Shown piece after piece: positions 38,304-47,130 of a stretch of DNA of 64,000 nt (position 1 is the first letter of the stretch; each line of letters begins with the position of its first letter). A model generated the notes under the pieces. It made no database searches and was not told where the DNA came from. It saw only the letters and a list, made by a program, of their open reading frames with translations. The DNA is taken from positions 43,919-107,918 of the forward strand of contig DATAUV010000144.1 in the NCBI GenBank assembly GCA_036268075.1, written 5' to 3'. This DNA comes from DATARH01 sp036268075 (GTDB lineage Bacteria > Pseudomonadota > Alphaproteobacteria > ATCC43930 > CGMCC-115725). A program made the position numbers and the translations under genes.

Positions 38304-39392
38304 ATGTTGTACCCGCTGCTGTTCCCGCTGGCCGACCACGTTTCGGCGTTCAACCTGTTCCGTTACATCACCTTTCGCTCGGGGGGCGCCGTCGTGACCG
38401 CCCTCTTGATCAGCTTTATCGCCGGGCCGCGGGTGATCGCCTGGCTAAAGTCCAAGCAGGGCGAAGGACAGCCGATCCGCGAGGACGGCCCCGCCAGTCA
38501 TCTCGTCCGCAAAAAGGGCACCCCGACGATGGGCGGGTTTCTGATCCTGCTCGCGCTGACGATCTCGACCCTGCTGTGGGCCGACCTCACCAACCCCTAT
38601 GTCTGGATCGTGCTGCTGGTAACCGCCGGGTTCGGCGTCATCGGCTTTCTCGACGACTACCGCAAGCTGACCCGCCGCTCGCATCGCGGCGTTTCGGGCA
38701 GGGTGAGGCTGCTGCTGGAGGGCCTGATCGCCGCGGCCGCCTGCATCGTCTGCGCCTATCTGATGCCGCCCGGACTCGCCAATTCGATCGCGGTGCCGTT
38801 CTTCAAGAACGCCGTCTTGAACGTCGGCTGGTTCTTTTTGCCGTTCGGAATTTGCGTCGTGATCGGCGCGTCGAACGCGGTCAACCTGACCGACGGGCTC
38901 GACGGGCTGGCGATCGTGCCGTCGATGATCGCCGCCGGCTGCTTCGGGTTTATCGCCTATGTCGTCGGCAACGCGATCTTCGCCAACTACCTCCAGGTCC
39001 ACCACGTCCCCGGCGCCGGCGAACTCGCCGTGTTCTGCGGCGCGCTGATCGGGGCGAGCCTCGGCTTTCTATGGTTCAACGCGCCGCCCGCCTCGGTGTT
39101 CATGGGCGATACCGGATCGCTGTCGATCGGCGGGGCACTCGGCACGGTCAGCATCGTCACCAAGCACGAGATCGTGCTGGCGATCGTCGGCGGGCTGTTC
39201 GTGCTCGAAGCGGTGTCGGTGATCGTCCAGGTCGCGAGCTTCAAGCTGACCGGCCGGCGCGTCTTTCGCATGGCGCCGCTGCACCACCATTTCGAGCAGA
39301 AGGGTTGGGAGGAGCCGACCATCGTGATCCGCTTTTGGATCATCGCCTCGATCCTGGCGCTCGCCGGTCTGGCGACGCTGAAGCTCCGGTAG
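38304..39392 (+). CDS. mraY: Phospho-MurNAc-pentapeptide translocase MraY
   Basis: A 362-residue integral membrane enzyme with about ten helices that transfers phospho-MurNAc-pentapeptide to undecaprenyl phosphate, giving lipid I. Hallmarks are KKGTPTMGGFLIL, FLDDYRKLTRRSHRGVSGR with the Mg-binding DD pair, NAVNLTDGLDGLAI, FMGDTGSLSIGGALG and MAPLHHHFEQKGWEE. Length is standard. It sits between murF and murD with gaps of six bases on each side. Confidence 0.97.
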   Translation: MLYPLLFPLADHVSAFNLFRYITFRSGGAVVTALLISFIAGPRVIAWLKSKQGEGQPIREDGPASHLVRKKGTPTMGGFLILLALTISTLLWADLTNPYVWIVLLVTAGFGVIGFLDDYRKLTRRSHRGVSGRVRLLLEGLIAAAACIVCAYLMPPGLANSIAVPFFKNAVLNVGWFFLPFGICVVIGASNAVNLTDGLDGLAIVPSMIAAGCFGFIAYVVGNAIFANYLQVHHVPGAGELAVFCGALIGASLGFLWFNAPPASVFMGDTGSLSIGGALGTVSIVTKHEIVLAIVGGLFVLEAVSVIVQVASFKLTGRRVFRMAPLHHHFEQKGWEEPTIVIRFWIIASILALAGLATLKLR

Positions 39393-39398
39393 GGCGCG

Positions 39399-40760
39399 AT
39401 GGTTCCGGTCACGGGATTTGCCGGGCGCAAGGTTGGGGTGCTTGGCCTTGCACGCTCGGGTCGCGCCGCCGTCGCCGCGCTTATCGCCGGCGGTGCCGAG
39501 GTGCTGGCCTGGGACGACAACGAGAAGGCCCGCGAGGCGGTGGATTTTCCGCTGAACGACGCCGCCGAATGGCGCGACGTCGCCGCGCTGATCCTGTCGC
39601 CGGGCATCCCCACCACCTTCCCCAAGCCGCACCCAGCCGTCATCCGCGCCCGCGAGGCCGGGATCGAGATCATCGGCGACCTCGAACTCCTGTTCCGGGC
39701 GCAGCGGGAAGCGCGGTTTATCGGCATCACCGGCACCAACGGCAAATCGACGACCACAGCCCTGATCGGCCACATCCTGCGCGAGGCTGGTCTCGCGACC
39801 GAAATCGGCGGCAATCTCGGCACCGCCGCGCTATCGCTCGCGCCGCTCGGCGCCGGCGGCACTTACGTACTGGAAGCCAGCTCGTACCAGCTCGAACTGC
39901 TCGACACGATGGCATGCGACATCGCCGTGCTCCTCAACATCACTCCCGACCACCTCGACCGGCATGGCGGGATGGACGGATATATCGCCGCCAAGGAACA
40001 CATATTCGACCGTCAGGGAGCGAACGCCACGGCGGTGATCGGCGTCGACGACGACATTTGCCTCGCGATGGCCGAGCGGCTGCGCCGGGGCGCGCGGCGG
40101 GTCGTGCCGGTCTCCGTAAACCGGGCCGTCTCCGGCGGCGTCTATGTCGAAAGCGGGCATCTCGTCGACGCGATCGACACCAGGGCGCGCCGGGTCTTGG
40201 ATCTCGCGACGGCGGAGCGGCTGCCCGGCGCCCATAACTGGCAAAACGCCTGCGCCGCCTATGCCGTCGCGCGCCGGGCGGGCCTCTCGGAAGCGGTCGC
40301 GACGGCCGCGATCCACTCGTTCCCCGGCCTCGCGCACAGACAAGAGCTGGTAGATACGCTCGATGGCGTGCGCTATATTAATGATTCGAAGGCGACAAAC
40401 GCGGATGCGTCGGAAAAGGCGCTGATCTGCTATCCGGCGATTTACTGGATCGCCGGCGGCCTCGCCAAGACAGGGGGGATCGCTCCGCTCGCGCCCTATT
40501 TCGGACGGCTGCGGCATACCTTCCTGATCGGCAACGCGACGGAGGAGTTTGCGGCGACGCTCGACGGCAAAACCCCCTACACGCGGTGCGGCGATCTCAC
40601 CGCCGCGCTGGCCGCGGCCGACAGGATGGCGCGCGCCGAGCACGTGCCCGGCGCGGTCGTGCTGCTGTCGCCGGCCTGCGCCTCATTCGACCAGTTCAGC
40701 GATTTCGAGGCGCGCGGCGACCGTTTCCGCGACCTCGTCGCGTCTTTGCCGCGGGGGTAG
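39399..40760 (+). CDS. murD: UDP-MurNAc-L-alanine:D-glutamate ligase MurD
   Basis: A 453-residue cytoplasmic ligase that adds D-Glu to UDP-MurNAc-L-Ala. KVGVLGLARSGRAAVAAL is the N-terminal UDP-binding Rossmann motif, GTNGKSTTTALIGHIL the ATP loop, LEASSYQLE the carbamyl-Lys region, LLNITPDHLDRHGGMDGYIAAKEHIF the central domain and INDSKATNADASEKAL the start of the C-terminal domain. It lies in the expected place between mraY and ftsW, with ftsW six bases downstream. Confidence 0.97.
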   Translation: MVPVTGFAGRKVGVLGLARSGRAAVAALIAGGAEVLAWDDNEKAREAVDFPLNDAAEWRDVAALILSPGIPTTFPKPHPAVIRAREAGIEIIGDLELLFRAQREARFIGITGTNGKSTTTALIGHILREAGLATEIGGNLGTAALSLAPLGAGGTYVLEASSYQLELLDTMACDIAVLLNITPDHLDRHGGMDGYIAAKEHIFDRQGANATAVIGVDDDICLAMAERLRRGARRVVPVSVNRAVSGGVYVESGHLVDAIDTRARRVLDLATAERLPGAHNWQNACAAYAVARRAGLSEAVATAAIHSFPGLAHRQELVDTLDGVRYINDSKATNADASEKALICYPAIYWIAGGLAKTGGIAPLAPYFGRLRHTFLIGNATEEFAATLDGKTPYTRCGDLTAALAAADRMARAEHVPGAVVLLSPACASFDQFSDFEARGDRFRDLVASLPRG

Positions 40761-40766
40761 GCGGAC

Positions 40767-41885
40767 ATGCTGTTCCCGCGGATCGATCAAAGCCTGGTGG
40801 CGCGGTGGTGGTGGACCGTCGACCGCATCAACCTGTTCGCGCTGTCGATCCTGATCCTGTGCGGCATCATCCTGAGCCTGTCGGCGAGCCCGGCGGTCGC
40901 CGAGCGGCTGCATTACGGCGCGCTGCATTTCTTTGAGCGCCACCTGGCGACGGTGCCGATCGCGCTGGCGATCATGGTCGGGATATCGCTGCTGTCGCCG
41001 CGCTGGGTCAGACGTATCGCGATCTACGGGTTTGTCACCGCGATGGTCGCGCTGGCGCTGACCTTTGTCATCGGCGTCGAGATCAAGGGGTCGCGGCGTT
41101 GGATCGACCTGCCCGGGTTTTCGCTGCAGCCGTCCGAGTTCATCAAGCCGACCTTCGCCGTCGTCGCCGCGTGGCTCTTCGCAGAGCAGAAGGAGCGGCC
41201 GGAATTCCACGGCAATCTGATCGCGATCGGCCTCTTCGTGGTGATCGTCGCGATGCTGATCAAGCAGCCCGATCTCGGCATGACCGGCGTTGTCGCGGTG
41301 GTATGGCTGGCGCAATTCTTCATGGCCGGGCTGCGGCTGTATTGGGGCGTGGTCGGCGGGCTCGGCCTCATCGCCGGGGTCGGCGGCGCCTATATGTGGA
41401 TGCCGCACGTCACCAGCCGCATCAACCATTTCCTCGACCCGGTCGCGGGCGAGAACTACCAGGTCAACCGCTCGCTCGAAGCCTTTGCCAATGGCGGGCT
41501 GTGGGGGCGTGGGCCGGGCGAGGGTACGGTCAAGGACGTGTTGCCCGACGCCCATGCCGATTTCGTTTTCGCCGTCGCCGGCGAGGAATTCGGCCTTATC
41601 GCCTGCCTGCTGATCGTCGCCCTCTTTGCCTTTATCGTGCTGCGCGGGCTGTCGCGGCTGGTGCAGGAAAACAACCTGTTCGTGCTGCTCGGCGCCAGCG
41701 GCCTGCTGATCCAGTTCGGGTTGCAGGCGGTCATCAACATGGCATCGACCGTGCACCTGATCCCGACCAAGGGCATGACGCTGCCGTTTCTGTCGTATGG
41801 CGGATCGTCGATGCTCTCCCTGGCGTTGGGTATGGGCATGGTGTTGGCGTTGACTCGAAGACGGCTCGGCGGAGACGAATTGTGA
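40767..41885 (+). CDS. ftsW: Septal peptidoglycan polymerase FtsW
   Basis: A 372-residue SEDS-family glycosyltransferase with about ten helices that polymerises lipid II at the septum with FtsI. GSRRWIDLPGFSLQPSEFIKP, GENYQVNRSLEAFANGGLWGRGPGEG, DFVFAVAGEEFGLIACLLI and IPTKGMTLPFLSYGGSSMLSLALGMGM are the diagnostic SEDS blocks. The synteny (murD-ftsW-murG) favours FtsW over RodA. Its stop overlaps the GTG start of murG (GTGA). Confidence 0.97.
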   Translation: MLFPRIDQSLVARWWWTVDRINLFALSILILCGIILSLSASPAVAERLHYGALHFFERHLATVPIALAIMVGISLLSPRWVRRIAIYGFVTAMVALALTFVIGVEIKGSRRWIDLPGFSLQPSEFIKPTFAVVAAWLFAEQKERPEFHGNLIAIGLFVVIVAMLIKQPDLGMTGVVAVVWLAQFFMAGLRLYWGVVGGLGLIAGVGGAYMWMPHVTSRINHFLDPVAGENYQVNRSLEAFANGGLWGRGPGEGTVKDVLPDAHADFVFAVAGEEFGLIACLLIVALFAFIVLRGLSRLVQENNLFVLLGASGLLIQFGLQAVINMASTVHLIPTKGMTLPFLSYGGSSMLSLALGMGMVLALTRRRLGGDEL

Positions 41886-42988
41886 CCGGCCCCGTCGTGC
41901 TCGCCGCCGGCGGCACCGGCGGGCATCTGTTTCCGGCCGAGGCGCTGGCGCGGGCGCTGGTCGAGCGCGGCAAGGCGGTGCATCTGATGACCGACCGTCG
42001 CGCCGACGCCTTTGCCGCCGCGGTGCCGGGGGTCGAGGTGAGCCTCGTGCGTGCCGGGCGGTTTGGCGGCAACCCGATCCACGCTGCCCGCGGCCTCGCC
42101 GAGATGGCGCTGGGGCTGATGCAGGCGCGGCGCATGTTGCGCCAGGTGACGCCGGAGGTGGTGGTCGGGTTCGGCGGCTATCCGTCGGTGCCGACGATGC
42201 TCGCGGCCTCCCGCCTCGGATATCCGAGCGCGATCCACGAGCAGAACGCCGTGATCGGCCGCGCCAACCGGCTGCTGGCGCCGCGCGCCCGCCTGATCGC
42301 CACCGGCTTTCCCGACACCGCAGAGCTGCGCCCGTCCGACAAGGCGCGCGCGGTGCAGACCGGCAACCCGGTGCGCCCGGCGATCCGCGCCGCCGCGACG
42401 CCCTATGCCGCGCCCCAGGCCGGTGGGCCGATCGAGCTGCTGGTGCTCGGCGGCAGCCAAGGCGCCCGCATCTTCAGCGAGATCGTGCCGCCCGCCCTCG
42501 CCGCGCTGCCGGCGGAATTGCGCGCGCGCGTCCGGCTCAGCCAGCAGGCCCGGCCCGAGGATCGCGCCGAGGTCGTCGCGCAGTATCAAACCCTCGGCAT
42601 CGAGGCCGAGATCGAAAGCTTTTTCGCCGACATCCCGGCGCGGCTCGCCCGGGCGCAGCTCGTGATCTGCCGCGCCGGCGCCTCGACCGTCGCCGAACTC
42701 GCCGCGACCGGGCGGCCGGCGCTCTTGGTGCCTTACCCTTCGGCCGCCGACGACCACCAGACCGCCAACGCCCGCGCCTTTGCCGATAGCGGCGCCGGCT
42801 GGGTGTTGCCGCAATCGGCGGCGAGCCCGCCGGTGCTGTCGTTCCGACTCTGCGAATTGCTCGCCGACCCCGCGATGCTGACCGCCGCGGCCGGGGCGGC
42901 CCGCAGGTTCGCCCGCGACGACGCGGCGGAGGCGCTGGCGGATTTCGTGCTCGGCCTCGCCCCTCGGGGGTTGGAGCGCGCCGCATGA
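41882..42988 (+). CDS. murG: UDP-GlcNAc:lipid I N-acetylglucosaminyltransferase MurG
   Basis: A 368-residue GT-B enzyme on the cytoplasmic face that adds GlcNAc to lipid I, making lipid II. It has VVLAAGGTGGHLFPAEALA at the N-terminus, VVGFGGYPSVPTMLAA, IHEQNAVIGRANRLLA, LLVLGGSQGARIFSEIVP, and CRAGASTVAELAATGRPALLVPYP with ADDHQTANA for UDP-GlcNAc binding. The GTG start at 41882 is fixed by overlap with the ftsW stop; the longer open frame is an out-of-frame shadow of ftsW. Confidence 0.97.
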   Translation: MTGPVVLAAGGTGGHLFPAEALARALVERGKAVHLMTDRRADAFAAAVPGVEVSLVRAGRFGGNPIHAARGLAEMALGLMQARRMLRQVTPEVVVGFGGYPSVPTMLAASRLGYPSAIHEQNAVIGRANRLLAPRARLIATGFPDTAELRPSDKARAVQTGNPVRPAIRAAATPYAAPQAGGPIELLVLGGSQGARIFSEIVPPALAALPAELRARVRLSQQARPEDRAEVVAQYQTLGIEAEIESFFADIPARLARAQLVICRAGASTVAELAATGRPALLVPYPSAADDHQTANARAFADSGAGWVLPQSAASPPVLSFRLCELLADPAMLTAAAGAARRFARDDAAEALADFVLGLAPRGLERAA

Positions 42989-44424
42989 GGACGCTCCCCG
43001 CCACGCTCGGCCCGATTCATTTCGTCGGTATCGGCGGGATCGGCATGAGCGGCATCGCCGAGGTGCTGCACAATCTCGGCTACAAGGTGCAGGGCAGCGA
43101 CCTCAGCGACGGCGCCAACACCCGCCGGCTCGCCGGGCTCGGCATCGACATCAAGATCGGCCACCGGTCGGAAAACCTTGGCGCCGCGGAGGTGCTGGTG
43201 ATGTCGTCGGCGGTCAAGCCCGACAACCCGGAGATGGTCGCCGCCCGCGCCCGCCGCCTGCCGATCGTGCGCCGCGCCGAGATGCTCGGCGAGTTGATGC
43301 GGCTCAAATGGGCGGTCGCGGTCGCCGGCACGCACGGCAAGACGACGACGACCTCGATGGTCGCGTGCCTCCTCGAAACCGCCGCGCTCGACCCGACCGT
43401 GATCAACGGCGGCATCATCAACGCCTACGGCACCAACGCCCGGCTCGGCGCCGGCGACTGGATGGTGGTCGAGGCCGACGAAAGCGACGGCACCTTTACC
43501 CGCCTGCCGGCGACGATCGCCGTCGTTACCAACATCGACCCCGAGCACCTCGATTTCTACGGCGACTTCGACGCGTTGCAGCTCGCCTTCGAGGGGTTTG
43601 TCGCCAACATCCCGTTCTACGGCTTCGCCGTGCTGTGCATCGACCATCCGGTCGTGCAGGGAATGATCCCGCGCCTGTCGGACCGCCGCCTTCTCACCTA
43701 CGGCTTCAGCCCGCAGGCCGATATCCGCGCCGCCAATGTCCGGCCCGGCCGCGACGGCACCCGCTTCGACGCGATCGTCACCGACCGCGCCAGCGAGCAG
43801 GAGCGCGCGATCGACGACCTGTTCCTGCCGATGTTCGGCGAGCACAACGTGCAGAACTCGCTGGCGGCGATCGCGATAGCCGAGGAGATGGGCTTGGGCG
43901 ACGCGGTCGTGCGCGAGGCGCTGAGCAAGTTCGAAGGCGTCAAGCGGCGCTTCACCAAGACCGGCGAGTGGAACGGCGTCGCCGTGATCGACGATTACGG
44001 CCACCACCCGGTCGAGATCGCCGCCGTGCTCAAGGCCGCCCGCAGCATCGTCTCCGGCAGGGTCATCGCGGTGGTGCAGCCGCACCGTTTTAGCCGCGTC
44101 GCCAACCTCTTCGACGGGTTCTGCACCTGTTTCAACGACGCCGACACGGTGCTGGTCGCCGACATCTATGCCGCCGGCGAAGCGCCGGTCGACGGCATCG
44201 ACCGCGACGCGCTGGTGGCCGGCCTCCAGGCGCACGGACACCGCAGCGCGCGCCCGCTCGCCAGCCCACAGGAACTCGCGCCGCTCGTGCGCAGCCTCGC
44301 CCGGCCCGGCGACATGGTCGTGTGCCTCGGCGCCGGCTCGATCACCGGCTGGGCCAACGCGCTGCCCGACGAGCTGGCGGCGCTCGACGCCCACCAGAGC
44401 CGCGTTGGGAGCCGCGTCGCATGA
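42985..44424 (+). CDS. murC: UDP-N-acetylmuramate:L-alanine ligase MurC
   Basis: A 479-residue ligase that adds the first amino acid, L-Ala, to UDP-MurNAc. IHFVGIGGIGMSGIAEVL is the N-terminal nucleotide-fold motif, AGTHGKTTTTSMVACLLE the ATP loop, VEADESDGTF, TNIDPEHLDFYG and VIDDYGHHPVEIAAVLKAAR the other blocks. The gene overlaps murG and murB by four bases each. The last codons carry a 12-base direct duplication (44397-44420) that gives SRVGSRVA at the C-terminus. Confidence 0.97.
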   Translation: MRTLPATLGPIHFVGIGGIGMSGIAEVLHNLGYKVQGSDLSDGANTRRLAGLGIDIKIGHRSENLGAAEVLVMSSAVKPDNPEMVAARARRLPIVRRAEMLGELMRLKWAVAVAGTHGKTTTTSMVACLLETAALDPTVINGGIINAYGTNARLGAGDWMVVEADESDGTFTRLPATIAVVTNIDPEHLDFYGDFDALQLAFEGFVANIPFYGFAVLCIDHPVVQGMIPRLSDRRLLTYGFSPQADIRAANVRPGRDGTRFDAIVTDRASEQERAIDDLFLPMFGEHNVQNSLAAIAIAEEMGLGDAVVREALSKFEGVKRRFTKTGEWNGVAVIDDYGHHPVEIAAVLKAARSIVSGRVIAVVQPHRFSRVANLFDGFCTCFNDADTVLVADIYAAGEAPVDGIDRDALVAGLQAHGHRSARPLASPQELAPLVRSLARPGDMVVCLGAGSITGWANALPDELAALDAHQSRVGSRVA

Positions 44425-45347
44425 TGGCCGAACCCGCCCCACCCCGCCTGCCGCCGGTGCGCGGCCGCCTCGGCGAAAACGCGCCGATCGGCCCGATGAC
44501 CTGGTTTCGCGTCGGCGGCCCGGCCGAGATCCTGTTCCGCCCGGCCGACGCGACCGACCTCGCCGATTTCCTGCGCGGCCTGCCGCCCGAGACGCCGGTC
44601 ACGGTGATCGGCGTCGCCTCGAACCTCCTGGTGCGCGACGGCGGCATCCCGGGCGTGACGATCCGCCTGGGTCGCGGCTTTGTCGGCATCGATGCCGCCG
44701 AGGACGAAATCCGCGTCGGCGCCGGCGCGCTCGACCTCAACGTCGCGCTGACGGCCGCGCAGGCCGGGATCGGCGGCCTGGAATTCCTCTCCGGCGTCCC
44801 CGGCACGATCGGCGGCGGCCTCAGGATGAATGCCGGCGCCTATGGCAGCGAGATCAGGGACGCGCTGATCGAGGCCACGGCGATCGACCGAACCGGCGCG
44901 ACCCATCGCATACTCGCCGCCGAGATGGATTTATCGTACCGCCATTGCGGCGTGCCCGATGACTGGATCTTCACCGGCGCCGTATTTCGCGGCCGCCGCG
45001 ACGACCCGGCCGCGATCGCCGCGCGAATGAGCGAGATCCAGGCCGCGCGCGAAGCCTCGCAGCCGATCCGCGCCCGCACCGGCGGCTCGACCTTCGCCAA
45101 CCCGCCCGGTCACAAGGCCTGGGAACTGGTCGACGCCGCCGGCTGTCGCGGCCTCGTGCGCGGCGGGGCGATGGTTTCGGAGAAGCACACCAATTTCCTC
45201 ATCAACACCGGCGCCGCGACCGCCGCCGATATCGAAGGGCTCGGCGAGGAGGTGCGGCGGCGGGTCCATGCCCATTCCGGGATCGCGCTCGACTGGGAAA
45301 TCCGCCGCGTCGGCCGGCCGTTGCCGGGCATGGAGAGCGTGACGTGA
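44421..45347 (+). CDS. murB: UDP-N-acetylenolpyruvoylglucosamine reductase MurB
   Basis: A 308-residue FAD enzyme that reduces enolpyruvyl-UDP-GlcNAc to UDP-MurNAc with NADPH. APIGPMTWFRVGGPAEIL, VIGVASNLLVRDGGIPGVTIRLG and LEFLSGVPGTIGGGLRMNAGAYG form the FAD-binding domain; GGSTFANPPGHKAWELVDAAG and SEKHTNFLIN are substrate-domain motifs. ATG 44421 overlaps the murC stop; a second ATG follows immediately. The stop overlaps the ddl GTG. Confidence 0.97.
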   Translation: MMAEPAPPRLPPVRGRLGENAPIGPMTWFRVGGPAEILFRPADATDLADFLRGLPPETPVTVIGVASNLLVRDGGIPGVTIRLGRGFVGIDAAEDEIRVGAGALDLNVALTAAQAGIGGLEFLSGVPGTIGGGLRMNAGAYGSEIRDALIEATAIDRTGATHRILAAEMDLSYRHCGVPDDWIFTGAVFRGRRDDPAAIAARMSEIQAAREASQPIRARTGGSTFANPPGHKAWELVDAAGCRGLVRGGAMVSEKHTNFLINTGAATAADIEGLGEEVRRRVHAHSGIALDWEIRRVGRPLPGMESVT

Positions 45348-46264
45348 GCGGCACCGTCGCCTTGCTGATGGGCGGCTGGTCGCCCGAGCGCGAGGTGTCG
45401 CTGTCGAGCGGCGTGGAATGCGCGAAGGCGCTCGGCGAGCGCGGCTACTCGGTCAAGACCATCGATGTCGGCCGCGACCTGCCGGCCCTGTTGCGCGCGC
45501 TCGACCCGCGCCCCGACCTCATTTTCAACGCGCTGCACGGCGTCGGCGGCGAGGACGGGACGATCCAGGGCATCTGCGAGATGCTGGCGATCCCCTATAC
45601 CCATTCCGGCGTCCGCGCCTCGGCGCTGGCGATGCACAAGCCGACCGCCAAGGAGATCTTCGTCCGCGCCGGATTGCCGATCGCCAGCGGCATCGTCATG
45701 CCGCGCGAGGCGCTGATCGCCGAGGACCCGATGCCGGCGCCGTTTGTCGTCAAGCCGACCGACCAGGGCTCGTCGATCGGCGTGCGCATCGTGCGGGTCA
45801 GCGACAATTCCTGGCGCGAGGAGATCGCCCGCTGGGAGTTCGGCGAGGAATTGCTGGTCGAGCCCTTTGTCGGCGACCGCGAATTGACCGTCGCGGTGAT
45901 GGGCGGGCGGGCGCTCGGCGTGTGCGAGATCATCGCGCGCGGCGGCTTTTACGACTACACCGCGAAATACGCCGAGGGCGGGTCGGACCACCTCGTGCCG
46001 GCGCCGATCCCGCCGGGCGACTACGAGGCGGCGCTCGACATCGCCGCGCGGGCGCACCAGGCGCTCGGCTGCCGCGGCGTCTCGCGCTGCGATTTCCGCT
46101 ACGAATCGACGGCGCCCGAGGGTTCGCGCCTCTATCTCCTCGAGCTCAACACCCAGCCGGGCATGACCCCGACCTCGCTGGTGCCCGACATCGCCCGCCA
46201 CGCCGGCATCGGCTTTGACGAGCTGGTCGCCTGGATCGCCGAGGACGCCTCATGCCCAAGATAG
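45344..46264 (+). CDS. ddl: D-alanine:D-alanine ligase
   Basis: A 306-residue ATP-grasp ligase that makes D-Ala-D-Ala for MurF. VALLMGGWSPEREVSLSSG is the N-terminal substrate motif, NALHGVGGEDGTIQGICEML and PYTHSGVRASALAMHKPTAKEIF follow, then PFVVKPTDQGSSIGVRIV, FYDYTAKYAEGGSDHLVPAP and LLELNTQPGMTPTSLVPDIA, where metal ligands lie. The start is GTG 45344, overlapping the murB stop (GTGA). The last 13 bases overlap ftsQ. Confidence 0.96.
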   Translation: MSGTVALLMGGWSPEREVSLSSGVECAKALGERGYSVKTIDVGRDLPALLRALDPRPDLIFNALHGVGGEDGTIQGICEMLAIPYTHSGVRASALAMHKPTAKEIFVRAGLPIASGIVMPREALIAEDPMPAPFVVKPTDQGSSIGVRIVRVSDNSWREEIARWEFGEELLVEPFVGDRELTVAVMGGRALGVCEIIARGGFYDYTAKYAEGGSDHLVPAPIPPGDYEAALDIAARAHQALGCRGVSRCDFRYESTAPEGSRLYLLELNTQPGMTPTSLVPDIARHAGIGFDELVAWIAEDASCPR

Positions 46265-47130
46265 GCCGAGTCCGCGTTCCGCGCATGCCGCCACGGCCAG
46301 CCCGCCCGCGACGCCGGCGAATGCCCCGCGAAGCCAAACGCGCCCTGCTGTGGGCGACGCCGGCGCTGCTGTGCGCCGCGGTCTACGGGCTGGTTCTGGT
46401 CGGCCGCACGGCGCCGGGCGCGGCAGCCTTCGGGCTCGCCGAGAACGGCGCGATCGGCGCGACCGCAAAGCTCGGCCTCGTCGTCACCGAGATCGAGGTG
46501 ACCGGCCGGCAGACGACCGATGCGGCGACCATCATGGAGGCGCTGGGCGCGACGCGCGGCACGCCGATCCTCGCGGTCAACCCGAGCCGGGCCAAGGAAA
46601 AGCTTCAGGCGCTCCCCTGGGTGCGGTCGGCCGCGATCGAGCGGCGCCTTCCGGGCACGCTCTTTGTTCGCTTGATCGAGCGCCAGCCGCTGGCGGTTTG
46701 GCAGCACGACGGCAAGCACCAGCTGATCGGCCGCGACGGCGACGTTATCCCGGTCACCGACCTGACCCGGTTCGCCAAACTGCTGACCGTCGTCGGCGAC
46801 GACGCGCCCAAATACGCCTGCGACCTCATAGACATGTTGGCGAAGGAGCCCGATCTGTTCGCCCGCGTCACCGCCGCTGTGCGGGTCGGCGCGCGGCGTT
46901 GGGACATCCACATCGACCACGGCATCGACGTGATGCTGCCCGAAGAAAACGCCGACGCCGCCTGGTCGCACCTCGCCGAACTCGAGCGCCATGACGCGTT
47001 GTTGAACCGCGACGTCGAGACCGTCGACATGCGCCTGCGCGACCGTCTGGTGATCCGCACGATCGCCACCGCGCCAAAGGATACGGTGCCGGTGAAAAAG
47101 CCGCCGCACCCGGTGGGGAAAGCCACATGA
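46252..47130 (+). CDS. ftsQ: Cell division protein FtsQ
   Basis: A 292-residue bitopic membrane protein: a basic cytoplasmic tail (PKIGRVRVPRMPPRPARPRR), one helix (LLWATPALLCAAVYGLVLV), a POTRA domain starting LGLVVTEIEVTGRQTTDAATIMEAL and running through SRAKEKLQALPWVRSAAIERRLPGTLFVRLIERQP, then the FtsQ beta domain. It recruits the FtsL-FtsB pair in the divisome. It lies in the usual ddl-ftsQ-ftsA order, overlapping both neighbours. Confidence 0.95.
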   Translation: MPKIGRVRVPRMPPRPARPRRRRMPREAKRALLWATPALLCAAVYGLVLVGRTAPGAAAFGLAENGAIGATAKLGLVVTEIEVTGRQTTDAATIMEALGATRGTPILAVNPSRAKEKLQALPWVRSAAIERRLPGTLFVRLIERQPLAVWQHDGKHQLIGRDGDVIPVTDLTRFAKLLTVVGDDAPKYACDLIDMLAKEPDLFARVTAAVRVGARRWDIHIDHGIDVMLPEENADAAWSHLAELERHDALLNRDVETVDMRLRDRLVIRTIATAPKDTVPVKKPPHPVGKAT